Positions 1 to 11,245 of a DNA stretch of 64,000 bases are shown in pieces. The notes under the pieces were generated by a model. It was not told the DNA's origin, ran no database searches, and worked only from the letters and a program-made list of their open reading frames with translations. Every line of letters starts with the position of its first letter. Positions within the stretch are counted from its first letter, which is position 1. Source of the DNA: Microvelia longipes (Eukaryota; Arthropoda; Insecta; Hemiptera; Veliidae); contig JACMZG010001870.1 of NCBI GenBank assembly GCA_018340805.1, positions 24,461,464-24,525,463 of the forward strand. Direction: 5' to 3'. The translations under genes and the position numbers were made by a program.

Positions 1-219
1 CGAAATACCTTGTTTTAAAGCTATTTCAAGTTTCAAAAAAAAAATTTTTTTCATGACGTCATAACTTTGATTAATGACGTCATAATGTTTTTAAAACAAT
101 AGGCCTCGTAACCTTCACAACATCTCGCGATTTTCAAAGTTTCGTTTCAATTGAGAACGCCTTCAAGAGTTATCGTTCGCCATACGAAAGGGTAGAAACT
201 CTTACATACATATACAATT

Positions 220-267
<48 letters not shown>

Positions 268-270
268 TTT
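1..270 (-). repeat. divergent R1-like repeat fragment with microsatellite
   Basis: Two CRE-like palindromes TGACGTCA lie near positions 54 and 76, followed by a 'caaagtttcg' stretch and then a (CA)n/(TA)n tract at 221-263. The same order (TGACGTCA cluster, 'caaagtttc', CA tract) occurs in the minus-strand R1 copy at 23.6-24.5 kb, so this is probably a diverged R1 copy running off the window start. Assignment rests on shared layout more than on continuous identity. Confidence 0.35.
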
Positions 271-304
271 TTGGGACATATATTTTTTGTTATCATAAAG
301 CCAA

Positions 305-400
305 TAGGAACCGATTCCGCTCACTCCCACCCTCAACTTCCGCCATCCGAACAACCTCATAAGCGTCATTTTGATAATGAAAATTCGCTAAAAGTAATAA
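305..400 (+). repeat. dispersed repeat R6, distal part
   Basis: The stretch around 'catccgaacaacctcataag' followed by 'cgtcatttt' and 'atgaaaattcgct' matches the reverse complement of about 59385-59470. Both are noncoding. The 59.4-kb copy continues into a second module also found at 55.1 and 26.6 kb, so this appears to be one half of the same dispersed family. No terminal repeats or target-site duplication could be defined here. Confidence 0.55.
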
Positions 401-748
401 ATAAAATGAAATAATTTGATATTATAATTTATAGGATTTGGGGACAAAAAGGAAAGAAAAACCAGCGATTACAGCATCAGGACACTTTGTCTTGAAGCTG
501 TAATGGCTAGTGTCTTAAATAGTATATCAAACTAAGAGAAACACAATGAATCATAATAAAAGTATTATTGAGAGTATTATTATAAATTTTGTTTTCTACG
601 CAGCGTTCTTATTTCCTAAAGCCACTTTACTGATAATCCCTAGAGTTTATGCACACACTGAAGCCAGGAAAACCTCTGTAGTTCTACCCTTCCCTTTACC
701 GGACTGCACTTGTGACCAAGTTCATAAGTTGTTTAGCACAATTATCAT
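401..748. other. AT-rich stretch, nothing recognised
   Basis: An 83-codon ORF (546-797) runs into the palindrome at 749-802 and has no recognisable domain. It is treated as chance. Confidence 0.5.
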
Positions 749-802
749 AAGGTCAAAATATGTCAATAGTCAAAACATGACTATTGACATGTTTTGACCT
801 TT
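749..802. repeat. 24-bp-arm inverted repeat (hairpin)
   Basis: The left arm begins AAGGTCAAAATATGTCAATA and its reverse complement follows with one mismatch after a loop of about six bases. It would form a strong cruciform or RNA hairpin. There is no T-run or GC-rich base to suggest a terminator, and no flanking duplication was seen. It could be the core of a small foldback element. Confidence 0.75.
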
Positions 803-2270
803 TAAAACAACATTGCTATATGTTGTTTGACATTTTTATGTCAATAAATAAAAACCAGAACTAATACTGATAATAAAATGTAACTTAAAGTAATAAAGAG
901 TAAAAAAGTCATTTTTTGAAATTTCTATCAATGGTTATGTGATTAATCTCCACTTTTTTACAGTTTGACATACCTAGACACTCGTTATGCGCTACTGTGT
1001 CTAATCCCATGGTGGTCCCAACATGAAACTTAGTCGACATTTTTACTAATAGTTTAAGCTCTTTTTAGGAATTTTTCAAAATTTAAAAAAATTGACTTTT
1101 TGAGATATTAGAATTTCATTTTTATATTTCCTCATAATAAAAATTGTATCTATTTATTCAAAAGTGTATTGACGATATTTAAATGGTCCAAGTTTTAACT
1201 TTGAAACGCCACCAATTATGGATTTTTTCTTCCTTCTATGATGCCTACCTGTCAGCCAAATTATATTAAAATTGGGGATTTCATGTGTTTTTACTCGTGT
1301 TTCTTTGATATGGAATGAGCTATAAGGTTTTGAAATTATTGCAGCTGATAATATTGCTTGGTATAGGCACCAATTTTATGCTGTCTTCAAAAATAGGTAA
1401 CATCACCATAAAAAAGTCGTTAAAGGATAAAGCTTATTTCCTGCATTAGAACGGAAAGGACTTTGAATCCAATAAATAATATAATTTTAAAGGCGTTGAA
1501 AAGTTAAAAAAGAGGATAAAAATCGATGTAAGCTGTGAACTCAAAGCCCTAGGCGATGCATTACAAACCTAAGATACTTTTTTTGTGAAAATGGAAGAAA
1601 ATAAAAGACAAAGGGATTAGTCCTTAGGGAATTTTCTATAGAGAAGAATAGGAAGAATGTCCAGAATGACAATGTCCCATGGGTGCACTAAACAATATAG
1701 TATTCTTCTTCGCTATCCTTCCAACCACAATTCTTTAACTTAACTGACTAAAACAATCTTGATTTATTTTAAGAAGATGGAATAAGTAATTACTAAGATA
1801 AAACATTTCAAAGTTAGTCTAGGATTATAGGATGAAGGGTAAAATCTGAATAAAATAAAAAACCCATACATTTATATTAACTTGGCCAAATATTTATGGA
1901 TCAAAATTACATTTTTAGTTTATGCTTTTGACCATTTATACGTTTGTAGGCAAATAAAATGGTTGTATGCATAATCTGTAATATCGTTCCTTAAAATTCC
2001 ATTGTATGCATAAATTTATTTCAATAAGTATCTATATACTTTTGAAATGAAAGCGTAGACTTCTACGATAAATGTCAATAGATATTGGATACTTTAGGAT
2101 TAATCTTTTAATAACTAATGGTGACAGTTAAAAAACTCTCAAGAGGTGTATAATATCGCAATGAGGAAACAACGTCTCTGTTAGAGTTTAATTGGCAAAG
2201 TAGACGCTGAACAGAGAGTTTAAAGAGTCACCTCCCTGTTAAACTATTTGTAACCAAGTAAATGTCAATT
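803..2270. other. AT-rich intergenic DNA, nothing recognised
   Basis: No domain-bearing ORF, RNA gene or clear repeat boundary was recognised. Around 2135-2255 there are short partly complementary phrases (ctctcaagaggtg ... gagtcacctccctg) that may be remnants of a small inverted-repeat element, but ends could not be placed. Confidence 0.4.
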
Positions 2271-2279
2271 TTTGTCATC

Positions 2280-2985
2280 GCGGGTAAGTTGTAAACAGTG
2301 TTGCCGAATTTAATATTTTTGATTTGTTTTTAATTCATTTTTTTTTCAAATGTGACAGTTTTTACGCAGGTAAATAAAAAGAAATAAGAAAACACGTGGT
2401 CTTTTTATTTTTTTTCTTTGTTTTCACGAATATTTTGATTTGTGCCTGAACAGTATTAAATTATCAGATGAAGATAGAAATGTCATTCTTATGATTTTCC
2501 TAACGTGTTTCAAATAATATTGATTGATCACTGAATTAAAAACTAAAAGTTCAGGTATTTATAACTTTACTCGTTTTCTATTGTTTGTTTATCTACTTTT
2601 GTTTGTTTAACTACTATTGTTGTTGTATTGTTTTACTTTGGATTCACGGCAACTAATGTCGATGTTTTATGTTGGCTTGCCCTCAGTTTCAAGTTGTAGT
2701 TTGAAGTCTTTGCGTTCTTTCTTAATACTGAAGTTATTTTTGCTGTATGACGTCTGTCGAAAGTCTAGTCCGAGTATCTCTAGCGTGCAGTTGGATCAAA
2801 AACTCGAACCTACAAAGCTAGTTAGCCGGATTGGTTTATGTTTACCCCAGTATTCGTTTCTATTTCCTTATTATTATTTAATTAAGTTTCGTATTTATTT
2901 TGAATTATTTGTCTTTATTTTTTTTTCTTGGTTTGTTTAATATATGTGTTGAGGAGTTATAACCTCAACTGGCGCCCAGGTTTTG
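2280..2985 (+). mobile_element. possible LTR remnant followed by tRNA-Lys-type primer binding site
   Basis: At 2969-2977 the string TGGCGCCCA follows a small inverted repeat (GTTGAGG...ACCTCAAC). TGGCGCC is the start of the primer-binding site complementary to tRNA-Lys used by many retroelements, which normally begins just after the 5' LTR. Only the first nine bases fit that PBS; the next bases diverge. The left LTR edge is not defined and no gag/pol frame follows. The 107-codon ORF at 2617-2940 has no recognised domain. Coincidence is possible. Confidence 0.25.
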
Positions 2986-3224
2986 TTTATAGTTTTGAAT
3001 TTATGATTTAGATAAATTAGAGACAAAGCAGGATTATCTTTGATGAAAGATGGGTTTTGCTCTTTAGATAAAAGGTCATGCTTATAATTAAACTTTGTTT
3101 TTTTTGTGTATTGTACAATATTCAGGCGATTGCTTGTTAATATTTGTTAACATGTTAATAAACAAGCATAATTTTCTTATTTAATGTTCTTATTTATTTC
3201 TGTTAATGGTAATCATAAGTTTAT

Positions 3225-3975
3225 TGTATTTGGGTACCTATACTCTATGTAAGAGTTAACTCGTCGCAATACATTCTTAAAGGACTACACTCTCTGTGAG
3301 AGTGGACTCGGTGCAATAGACTCTGTAAAGTTTCCTCGTTGCAATACATTCTTAAACGACTACACTATATGTGATAGTTGATTTGTCTCAATACATATTT
3401 TAATAACTACACTCAATAAGAGAGTTAACTTGTCGCAATACATCCTTAAAGGACTACACTCTCTGTGAGAGTTTACTCGGTGCAATATACTCTGTAAAGT
3501 TTCCTCGTCGGAATGCATCCTTAAAAGACTACACTAGTAGTAGTAGTAGTAATAGGGTGGGGCAAAGCCAGGCAAATAGGCCACGTTGTTGGGCCCTTCT
3601 TGCCAGCCCCGATTCCTTAGTCTACACCACCTCTACCAAGAATCTCCTGGAAAGGTTGATATATTGTAGGATATCTCTCCAACTAAGAGAAGAAAGCTCC
3701 TCTTCATATAAGAGGCCTACGCCAAATATGCGGGTACGAAGAGAAAGACTACACTATATGTGAGAGTGATTCGTCGCAATACATATTTTACTCACTACAC
3801 TTTATGTGAGTGTTGTTTAGTGCAATCGACGCTAAAAAGAGTGAGTTCTTTGAGAGAATTAGCTCGGTGCAATAGACACTTAAATGATTCAACTTCTTTT
3901 TAGAGTTGACTCGTCGCAATACACCCTTAAAAAGTTATGCTCTCTGTGAGAGTTGACTCGGTACAATACCCTCTT
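3225..3975 (+). repeat. degenerate minisatellite, roughly 42-46-bp unit with higher-order period near 169 bp
   Basis: Units repeat the phrases 'gactacactctctgtgagag', 'ttgactcgtcgcaatacat' and 'ccttaaag'. Each unit contains a short palindrome CTCTCTGTGAGAG. The blocks at about 3281 and 3450 match for some 80 bases with the same sub-order, showing a higher-order repeat of about 169 bp. The array is interrupted by a LINE insertion at 3537-3743 and degenerates toward 3970. No coding function is seen. Confidence 0.85.
3537..3743 (-). mobile_element. 5'-truncated LINE 3' end with 13-bp target-site duplication
   Basis: On the minus strand this reads as the last about 40 codons of a LINE ORF2: it contains the residues GVGLLYEEELSSLSWRDI and a downstream INLSRRF, resembling the usual ORF2 C-terminus of R1/Jockey/I-group elements. 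It stops at TAG (plus 3622-3624), then has about 85 nt of 3' UTR ending in an (ACT)n tail seen as (AGT)n at 3537-3553. The 13-mer AAAGACTACACTA is present immediately left (3524-3536) and right (3744-3756), a classic target-site duplication. It inserted inside the minisatellite, whose phase resumes after it. The clade is not resolved. A short overlapping plus-strand ORF is a shadow. Confidence 0.85.
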
Positions 3976-6353
3976 AGAAAAGTTAAATCTAGGATATAAT
4001 TATGATTTATTGCTTTAAATCTACATACCAATCTTGGAAATGAAACGTAGGGAGCTTAAATTATGTTGTCTTTGCGATCTATACCTGACTATTTTATAGT
4101 TTCAAGGTTTTAAATGTAATCAACTTAGAATATTTTAAAATAGACCCAGTTACTGATTAACCATTTTTACTTTTCCTATTAATACCGTAGTTAGTAATGT
4201 GTTACTTTATATCCGAAACCTAGATTTCCACTGTATTATGTGTTTAAGATTTTTTCAAGGCCTGCTGATTAGTAGTGTAGTTCAGTTCATATCGTAATTT
4301 ATACAAATTTAAAGAATCATTTATGTGAGATAAAGTTGGCGCGAGTGTGTCCTTTCATTCAATTTTTATTTCAATTCATCAAAGGAGAGAGTTTTAGTGT
4401 ACCTAACTGTTTAAAGAACTGCTGTGTTGCTTTATTCAATAGCTTATAATTTGTTTGATAAAATTATTGTAAATGACAATTTATATACACGTAAGAGGAA
4501 TTTTGTAATGGTATTTAAAAAGGTTTGAACTCTTGTTTGAAAGAAATGTCATAACCTTTTTCAATTTTTATTGATTATGCTTGCAAGCAAATCTAACTAT
4601 AATCAAAAACTTTTCAATAAAATCAAAGAAACAAAAATGATTTCCTTTTACAAAGGAAACACAAAATTAAAAAGAGTGACTTCGAAACATGAAAACGAAG
4701 GAAATAAGAAAACTTTTTATATTTATACATTCAATATGAATAAAATGTTAAGGTTTTTTAAGTCGGTGGTTTCTTTTCTAAACTTATGGTACTTTTCATT
4801 GACTTCAAGAAAATTTTAGTACTTCAAAGAAAATCAATTTGTAATAAAAAATTTAAAAGATCCTGAAAGTTTTTTTTAAGCTGACTTTGTCTTTATGTTC
4901 TATAATTTATTCTGGACGTTATTTTAAGGGACCGTTTGAGACATCTTTCGTCAAGAAAATAGTGTTTTAAAAGGTAATTTTTGTAAAAAGAGGCGACACT
5001 AAAAAGAATAGCTTTTTGTCTTTTTTAAGAAATTAATAGGAAAAAAGACTCTGAAAGAAAATGGGTGTAATTTTAAGACTTGAAGTTTATAATTAGACCG
5101 ACGCGGCATTTTCCTTCCTTCAAATAAGATTTTATAGCCTATAAAAGAAAATATAACTTATTTAGTTCACGCTGATAATAAAATCATTACTCTTGTTTTA
5201 ATTATAGGCAGACCTAATTACATTTAAGTTTTCCTCACCTACTACCGTACGTATCATTCCCTGTTCAACAAATTTAGATAATTTTTCGATTTTTAACAAT
5301 GTTTTAAAAGACGTTTTACATGTTATCTTATGAAAATTATAGGAATGCTAATAATGAAAAGAATATTTGTTATTATTTCTTTTAACTACACGCATGCTAA
5401 ATTTCAAAGACGAATCAAGCGAGGTCAGTACGTCTATTGGGTAATCGCTTAAAATAAAATATATGCTTTTAGTTTAGGACTTTTATTTTATATTTTTTAC
5501 AGCAGGTAGTACTTGCCCATTTACCCATAGTTCCGCAAGATGGCAACACTGACATACCTTAATATTTTTTGTACAGTTTCTTATTTGTCTACAGCATGAG
5601 TTATGCTCATAAACAAATACTAGAATCCGGCAATAAACGTAGATATATAAGCAGATATCATACATTTCTTGTATATTGAGTTTTACTCTACTACGTGGCT
5701 TTACGAAGTCAGATCTTTTAGTGTTTCAACAGATATTCAAATATTGTTAATATAATCAAAGTTAAGAAATTGTGAGATAAAATTATCATACTTTGTTAAT
5801 CTGTTAGGTTTAGAAGGGCCCTATTGTTTGCGTCATACTTATCTACATGTGTGCTAGGGCTGCTAACTAAAAAAGGGATTTGTTTAACATTTAAAGTATA
5901 AGTCCAATAAACAGAAAATAATACTTGGAAAATTTGGCACAATATAGGTTCTGGCATAAATCCAGTTTATATTATAGGATCTGTTTTATTTTGCTCCAAA
6001 ACTCACATACTAACTCTACCTACTTAATAACAAGTTTTTATTTTATTTTCTGCAAAAGAACAATCTATAGGATAAAAATTGATAAAAAAGAAACAGAAAT
6101 GACGATAGAGAAACTAGAGAGGGTTTTGAAGGTTTATTTGTATGAGAATCATAATTAATACATTAATTTTTTCTTACATAGAATATTCATTCAGTAATTG
6201 CTTAACCGATTATTTGTGATATGTATACTTAGTAATACACATATTAATATATACATAGGTTTGTAGATGTCACTAAAAATATTCAATTATTAATATTTAA
6301 TTAAATTTAACCTTTAAACATTTTAAAGAATGAGAATTTTTTTTAAGAATTTG
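3976..6353. other. AT-rich intergenic DNA, nothing recognised
   Basis: Several ORFs of 60-82 codons occur but are low-complexity, AT-driven and without domains. No RNA gene, terminal inverted repeat or target-site duplication was identified. Confidence 0.5.
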
Positions 6354-6386
6354 AATATATATATTATATATATATATATATTATAT

Positions 6387-6429
<43 letters not shown>
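6354..6429. repeat. (TA)n microsatellite
   Basis: Interrupted pure TA tract of about 75 bp. Confidence 0.95.
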
Positions 6430-6432
<3 letters not shown>

Positions 6433-6659
6433 TTGAAATCTATTTTTTAGGAACTGGACTTACTTTTAAACTTAGACTTATCATATATCAAATGTAGTCA
6501 TAAACTCTTGACCCATGCTATAATAACATTAGAAGGTGAATGTGAAAATTCTTTTACTGAGTGCTTAACTAAAAAAACTAAGATATCTTAACCAATGTTT
6601 TACTTTAGACTACGCTTAAGTCTGAATGGTAACACTTTAAGTCTTATCCCGTTGTTAAA

Positions 6660-7220
6660 AAATATGGGTTTAGTGCAACACAAAATTTTGAGTACCTACG
6701 GATTGGAATCAAATCGATGGATCTAGACTAGACTAAACTCAAGACTTAGACGACTCATAAGTCATAATTAACACATTTTATGCCTCATCGAAATTCATTC
6801 ATGAATACCAATAGGGGATTAGTGTGAAAAATAAGTTATAGATGAAGTTATAAGATATACTTGATGGATCATGACTAAACTTTAAATGTGTAATACTCAT
6901 CGGTCAGAATGGACATATTTTATGACTCATCGAGATCCGTTCTCAAATAAGAGGTTACTGTATAACACACGGTTGAAATCAGTTGACAAGGAGAGATAAT
7001 ATGTCAGGGAGTTAATGTGGTTAGTTCTAGATGTTAAACATCACCCATAATTTCATATCGGACCAGCCTTATTGGTTTCCATATGAACCATATGAGGTTT
7101 GTTATAGGAACCAACCTCATTTTAACTAAGTGCAAAACTTTTGTGTAAGGAAATAAAATTAAAGTACTTATAGCTCGGAATATAATTGATATATCTTGGA
7201 CTAAGCTTTAAACTTGATTG
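6660..7220 (+). repeat. imperfect tandem repeat of about 145 bp
   Basis: Phrases such as 'acacattttatgcctcatcg' (about 6772) and 'gacatattttatgactcatc' (about 6911), each followed by a short 'cgttc/attc' region and a 'gtgtgaaaaat/gtataacac' segment, recur about every 145 bp. Units are quite diverged and the array is invaded by a MITE copy at 6968-7083. Confidence 0.4.
6968..7083 (-). mobile_element. truncated copy of the 32.1-kb MITE
   Basis: Starts with the terminal motif CGGTTGAAATCAGTTGACA and continues through 'gttaatgtggttagtcctagatgttaaa' -like sequence to 'cagccttattggtttc'. This is the reverse complement of most of the complete element at 32115-32276. The second terminal inverted repeat is missing, so it is truncated or rearranged at about 7083. 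Confidence 0.8.
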
Positions 7221-7838
7221 TAAAAAAAAGACACAAGAACATGGCTAAACAGTAGCCGAATAGACGAAAAGGTATTAAACAAAGAACTTTCTAGCCGTTA
7301 CAACTGTTAACTTCTATTTTTTGTAGTCCTCAAAGGCCTAAAAAAATTACCTAAAAATGTGTTCTTTGATAAATAAACTACTTGCCGACAAATAATTACT
7401 GTGCCGATAGCTCGAAAAGTTTAGGCAATAGGGAAATAGCTAGAAAAAGAAAATTCAATATGTAAATTAAAGTTAACTACCGGTGAGTGGAGTGCAGGGG
7501 TCTAAAAGATTATCATCCTAAGACTGAAAGGACTGGGTACGATAGAATATAGTTGGGTGGTCACAGATAGCTCCAGCACTCTAATAATTTAGGGTATTTT
7601 CCGTGTCCTTGTTAAGAGCTATTTTTATTTCCCAATTTGCTAACGAATTTAACCTGTACCTCTTACAATCAAAATGCATTAATGCAACTTTATAGGCTTT
7701 GGTGATATGAAATTCGCTAGATACATAAGTAAAAAATTCGTGGCCCTATTAATTGTTTTAAAGAGCACACAGGCCAAATATAATATTATACTCTCTATTA
7801 CTCACATTCAAATACTGGCTTTTCTTTATAAGTTAAGC

Positions 7839-7841
<3 letters not shown>

Positions 7842-7880
<39 letters not shown>

Positions 7881-7917
7881 ATATATTATATATATATATA
7901 TAATATATTATATATAT
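7842..7917. repeat. (TA)n microsatellite
   Basis: Interrupted TA tract. It generates the Tyr/Ile-rich tail of a meaningless 70-codon ORF. Confidence 0.95.
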
Positions 7918-8785
7918 GATATTTTCACAGTACCTCTTCATAACTTCTAAACCCGTTCTATTTGCCAAATTGAACGGGCTTTTTTAGCTGACGTCTCTTT
8001 GAATGACTTTATATTTAGAAGTTTATTTGTAAAATATATTTTACAGTCTCATAATAATTTATTTGATGTTTTTAATTCTTTTTATACATTTATTTATAAT
8101 TTGTCATACTTTATGTTTTAATCTAGTTAAAGCTTTTTTTTATTTCTGATATTTTGTTCTTATTAGGCCTTCCCTTTCATTTTCAGTAAAAGGCTGTCAT
8201 GTTTTTGTTTTCATCTGTGACCAGTTTGTTGTCCATTGCATTAGCTAGATTGGATTTTGAGTAGTTTTTTCTTTCTGTTTGACTCGGAAGGTCTCAAAGG
8301 ATGTCTCTTCACCTGAAACTTGTTCTCCTAACTCTTAAATAACACGTTTTGTATTTTAAGGCTGAAATATATAAAAGTTTCTTCAATTTGTAACTTATTT
8401 ACTGTGTGCTCTTTGCTTTTCCTGAAATCAATTGTTTTTTCGCTTCTTACCATTACAATAACAGTAAAGAGGACTTTAAAAGACGTTTTTGGACATGACT
8501 GGCACTTATTTTGTTTTTGTGTGTAACATATATTTGTTTTGGTTTGTAATATATATTTTTTGCATTTGTGCAAAGCATGTATGTATTTGCGTATAACTAA
8601 TATTTATTTATTTATGTGTGACAAAGGTATTTCAGAATTTATTGAGTATTTTCTGCCATAAATATATATTTGGCACGGTACTCATACGGGTTTAATGTGA
8701 CTTGGCAAACTTGATGCAGGAGTTCACCCCACTCCATGCCATGAAATTTAGTATTTAATTCTTATTTAAGGATTTAGTTTGATAT
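7918..8785. other. AT-rich intergenic DNA, nothing recognised
   Basis: No recognisable gene or repeat. An 81-codon minus-strand ORF (8328-8573) has no domain and AT-biased composition. Confidence 0.5.
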
Positions 8786-9147
8786 TTACTTTTTCTCGTT
8801 TACACCTTAGGAAAAGTATTATTTTCGGAAAAATCCGAAACCGGGACGTCCCCGGAATCATCTGATTCAGATGTTTTCAAGACCTCCTAAGTAGTTTTTA
8901 CAAAGTTGTCTGTCTGTTTGTGTGTGTGTCTGTTATCATCGTAGCTCCCAGTGTATTTAGCTGGTAAGTTGAAACTTTGTTAAAAAATAAATCGTGCAGT
9001 TGTAGTTAACCAGCCCGCAATTATAACTAGCAAACATTTAGAAAATTCATAAAACGAGTTAAAATGTTGCGATCAACTTGAGATTTGGCACGCATGTGGC
9101 CATGTATAAGATATGTGCATGTAAAACTCATGCGCCATATTTCATCT
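8786..9147 (+). repeat. R1 dispersed repeat, 5' part only
   Basis: Carries the R1 start motif (a 'tttactttttc ... accttaggaaaagtatt' hairpin), 'ccgaaaccgggacgtccccgg', 'cctcctaagtag', a TG microsatellite, 'gttatcatcgtagctcccag' and 'aaaatgttgcgatcaa', matching the copies at 33.3, 45.3 and 23.6-24.5 kb. It ends abruptly where the 9.15-kb palindrome begins, before the 5S-like module present in the longer copies. Confidence 0.85.
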
Positions 9148-9396
9148 CGAGGATTTAGGTCTTCCGGTGGTGACCGCGTGAATGTAGATGAAGAATCCGA
9201 CGTTTCTCTTCTACAGTGGGAGGTTTTTCAAGAATGTAGGACATCATGGAATGCTCTACAAAACTGAATATTTCAGTTTTCTAGAGCATTTTATGATGTC
9301 CTTCATCCCTGAAGATGCCTCCCACAGTGGAAGCGAAACGTCGGATTCTTCATCTTCATTCACGCGGTCACCACCGGAAGACCTAAATCTTCATGA
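9148..9396. repeat. about 250-bp near-perfect palindrome with hammerhead-like core
   Basis: Arms of about 120 bp meet at AAAACTGAA/TTCAGTTTT near 9270. The outer ends read 'ttaggtcttccggtggtgac' and its complement. The right arm contains CTGAAGA, a stem-forming segment and GAAACGTC, the arrangement of hammerhead ribozyme cores found in Penelope-like elements. The left arm has the degraded complement. ORFs on both strands here (9085-9472) are shadows. The structure may be two inverted element tails fused head to head. Confidence 0.85.
9310..9350 (+). ncRNA. candidate minimal hammerhead ribozyme motif
   Basis: ATCC, then CTGAAGA (fits CUGANGA), then a possible stem II of about six pairs (GCCTCC with GGAAGC, one C-A mismatch), then GAAA, then CGTC followed by GGAT, which can pair with the leading ATCC as stem I. 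A short or nearly absent stem III is typical of Penelope-element hammerheads. One extra T sits between CTGAAGA and stem II, which is not canonical, so activity is uncertain. Confidence 0.4.
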
Positions 9397-9843
9397 CAAT
9401 GACCGCGGAAGCCTACACAGTTTATCATATATACCTATATACGCATTTACAGTTAGTGTCAATACGCATTAAAGCTGAGCTATCTTTTTGTAATTTCTTT
9501 ATAAACTAAATCCTAATAATTTTATATTATTATAAGTTTTGTTATGCATTCTAATACTTATATTTTATGATGGAGGAGTTCACCCCACTCCTTGCCTTAA
9601 GTATAAATCATTATATCACCCCACTCCTTAAGTATAATATCATTATATTAGGGAAGGTAAGTTTGCAATTATTTCTCTAACTACAAATTTTTCCCATTGT
9701 GTCATACCGTTTATTCATGTTACTTGATACAAACAGAACTTAATATGTAGTGTCAGAAATGCAAGCTGTTTCGTATATATTGTTATGTCATAATAATATT
9801 AAAAAATAATAGTTTTTAATTATTTCTGCATTGTTATACAGTA

Positions 9844-9847
<4 letters not shown>

Positions 9848-9883
<36 letters not shown>

Positions 9884-9949
9884 TATATATATATTATGCA
9901 TATATAGATACATATACATATACATATATATATATATATATTATATATA

Positions 9950-10010
<61 letters not shown>

Positions 10011-10011
10011 T
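9848..10011. repeat. (TA)n microsatellite, interrupted
   Basis: About 160 bp of TA repeats with short ATTATA and ACATA breaks. Confidence 0.95.
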
Positions 10012-11135
10012 AATCGGATATTTCAAATGTATTATTATTTGTTACATCTTTACTGCATTGAAGCTGTGTGATCGTTTTAGTAACTTTTTATTTTAACTGA
10101 ATCCTATTTTATTGAAGTTACTTTGAGAGCTTAGGTAAGTTTAACGCTATATTGCTTTTAAAAGCTTAACTTAAAAAAAGAGCAAATCCCTTTGTAAAAA
10201 TTGCCTTTCTACCAGAAGAAAATCTTGTTTTTCTTTTTTTTAAAATAAACCTGTTAACTTAAAAAAAATAAGAAAAATGCAGCTGGAGCCCAATATGTCT
10301 TAAATCTATTCTTTTGCCTTTTATGCTCCATATATTGAAGAAATAAAAAAATGTAACAATTGATATTTTTCCTTTTATTGCTCGTTTTTACCTTCCAGTT
10401 ATATGGGTTAGAGAAAGAACTTTGTATCGAAGTCATGTAATCGTGTAAATCCGGTTATTTTACTTTCCAAACATTAGTTCCGTCTACAGCTTTTTTACAA
10501 TCTAAAAGGGGTTGCTGTAAAATACATTTTTCAGTTTTTTTCGGGTTTCCGATTTCAATTTTTCGCTGCTTTTTTATTGATATACAGTATCCATATCACT
10601 TCTTGGGTAAAAATTATTGCTCAGTAATAAAAAATAAAATGCCTGGTGATTCAGTTTGAAGTTTAAATTTAAATTTTATTTTCTCTTCATCTTATGCTTA
10701 TCTTGCATCATATCTTATATTCTTTTGATTTTATTTGCTCCATTTCAAGACAAGACAATATGACATGATAAAAATATTCCTACAGGATTATTTTTTTTTG
10801 GAATAAAAAAAAGAATAAAGACATGGTAAAGAAACTTGGGAAAAAGGAATGAAATAGAATAAATGACTAGAGAAATTAAATAACATAACATGTATGAATT
10901 TAAGTTTTAAAAATTCAAAATATATTAAGCATTTTTTTTCAAATTTTTATGACAAATAATATTAGAAGTAATTACTATTCAGCTTTTTATAATAATAATT
11001 TGTTAAATAATACGGCCAGAATATTCTTATGTGTATAAAGAGAGAATCTAAAGACCGAGATTTGTAATAATAGCTTCATGTTTTAATGACATCTTCAGCG
11101 CTAAAGAATTGTATGATGATTTTCTGTTATTATAG
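10012..11135. other. AT-rich intergenic DNA, nothing recognised
   Basis: No domain-bearing ORF, RNA gene or bounded repeat was identified. Confidence 0.5.
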
Positions 11136-11245
11136 ATCCACTACGAGTAGTTGTACATATAGAACTAAAAAATTACCTTTTAGTAGTACTACCATTTGTA
11201 CTTGAAGCACTAGTAGTTGTGACTGAAGTACAATTAGTTTTACTT
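11136..11245 (-). repeat. (ACT)-derived repeat, likely LINE tail
   Basis: Degenerate AGT/ACT-containing units ('agtagtactaccatttgtac', 'ttgaagcactagtagttg') lie directly at the 3' side of the minus-strand LINE fossil. Trinucleotide tails of the ACT type also end the 3.5-kb LINE insertion, so this is best read as an expanded and mutated LINE tail. Confidence 0.6.

Noticed and set aside
9188..9472. 94-codon ORF through the 9.2-kb palindrome
   Set aside because: An overlapping shadow of the inverted repeat; the opposite strand encodes similar nonsense.
9831..10013. Tyr/Ile repeat ORFs (also at 7707, 15066, 50223)
   Set aside because: They are translations of (TA)n microsatellites.
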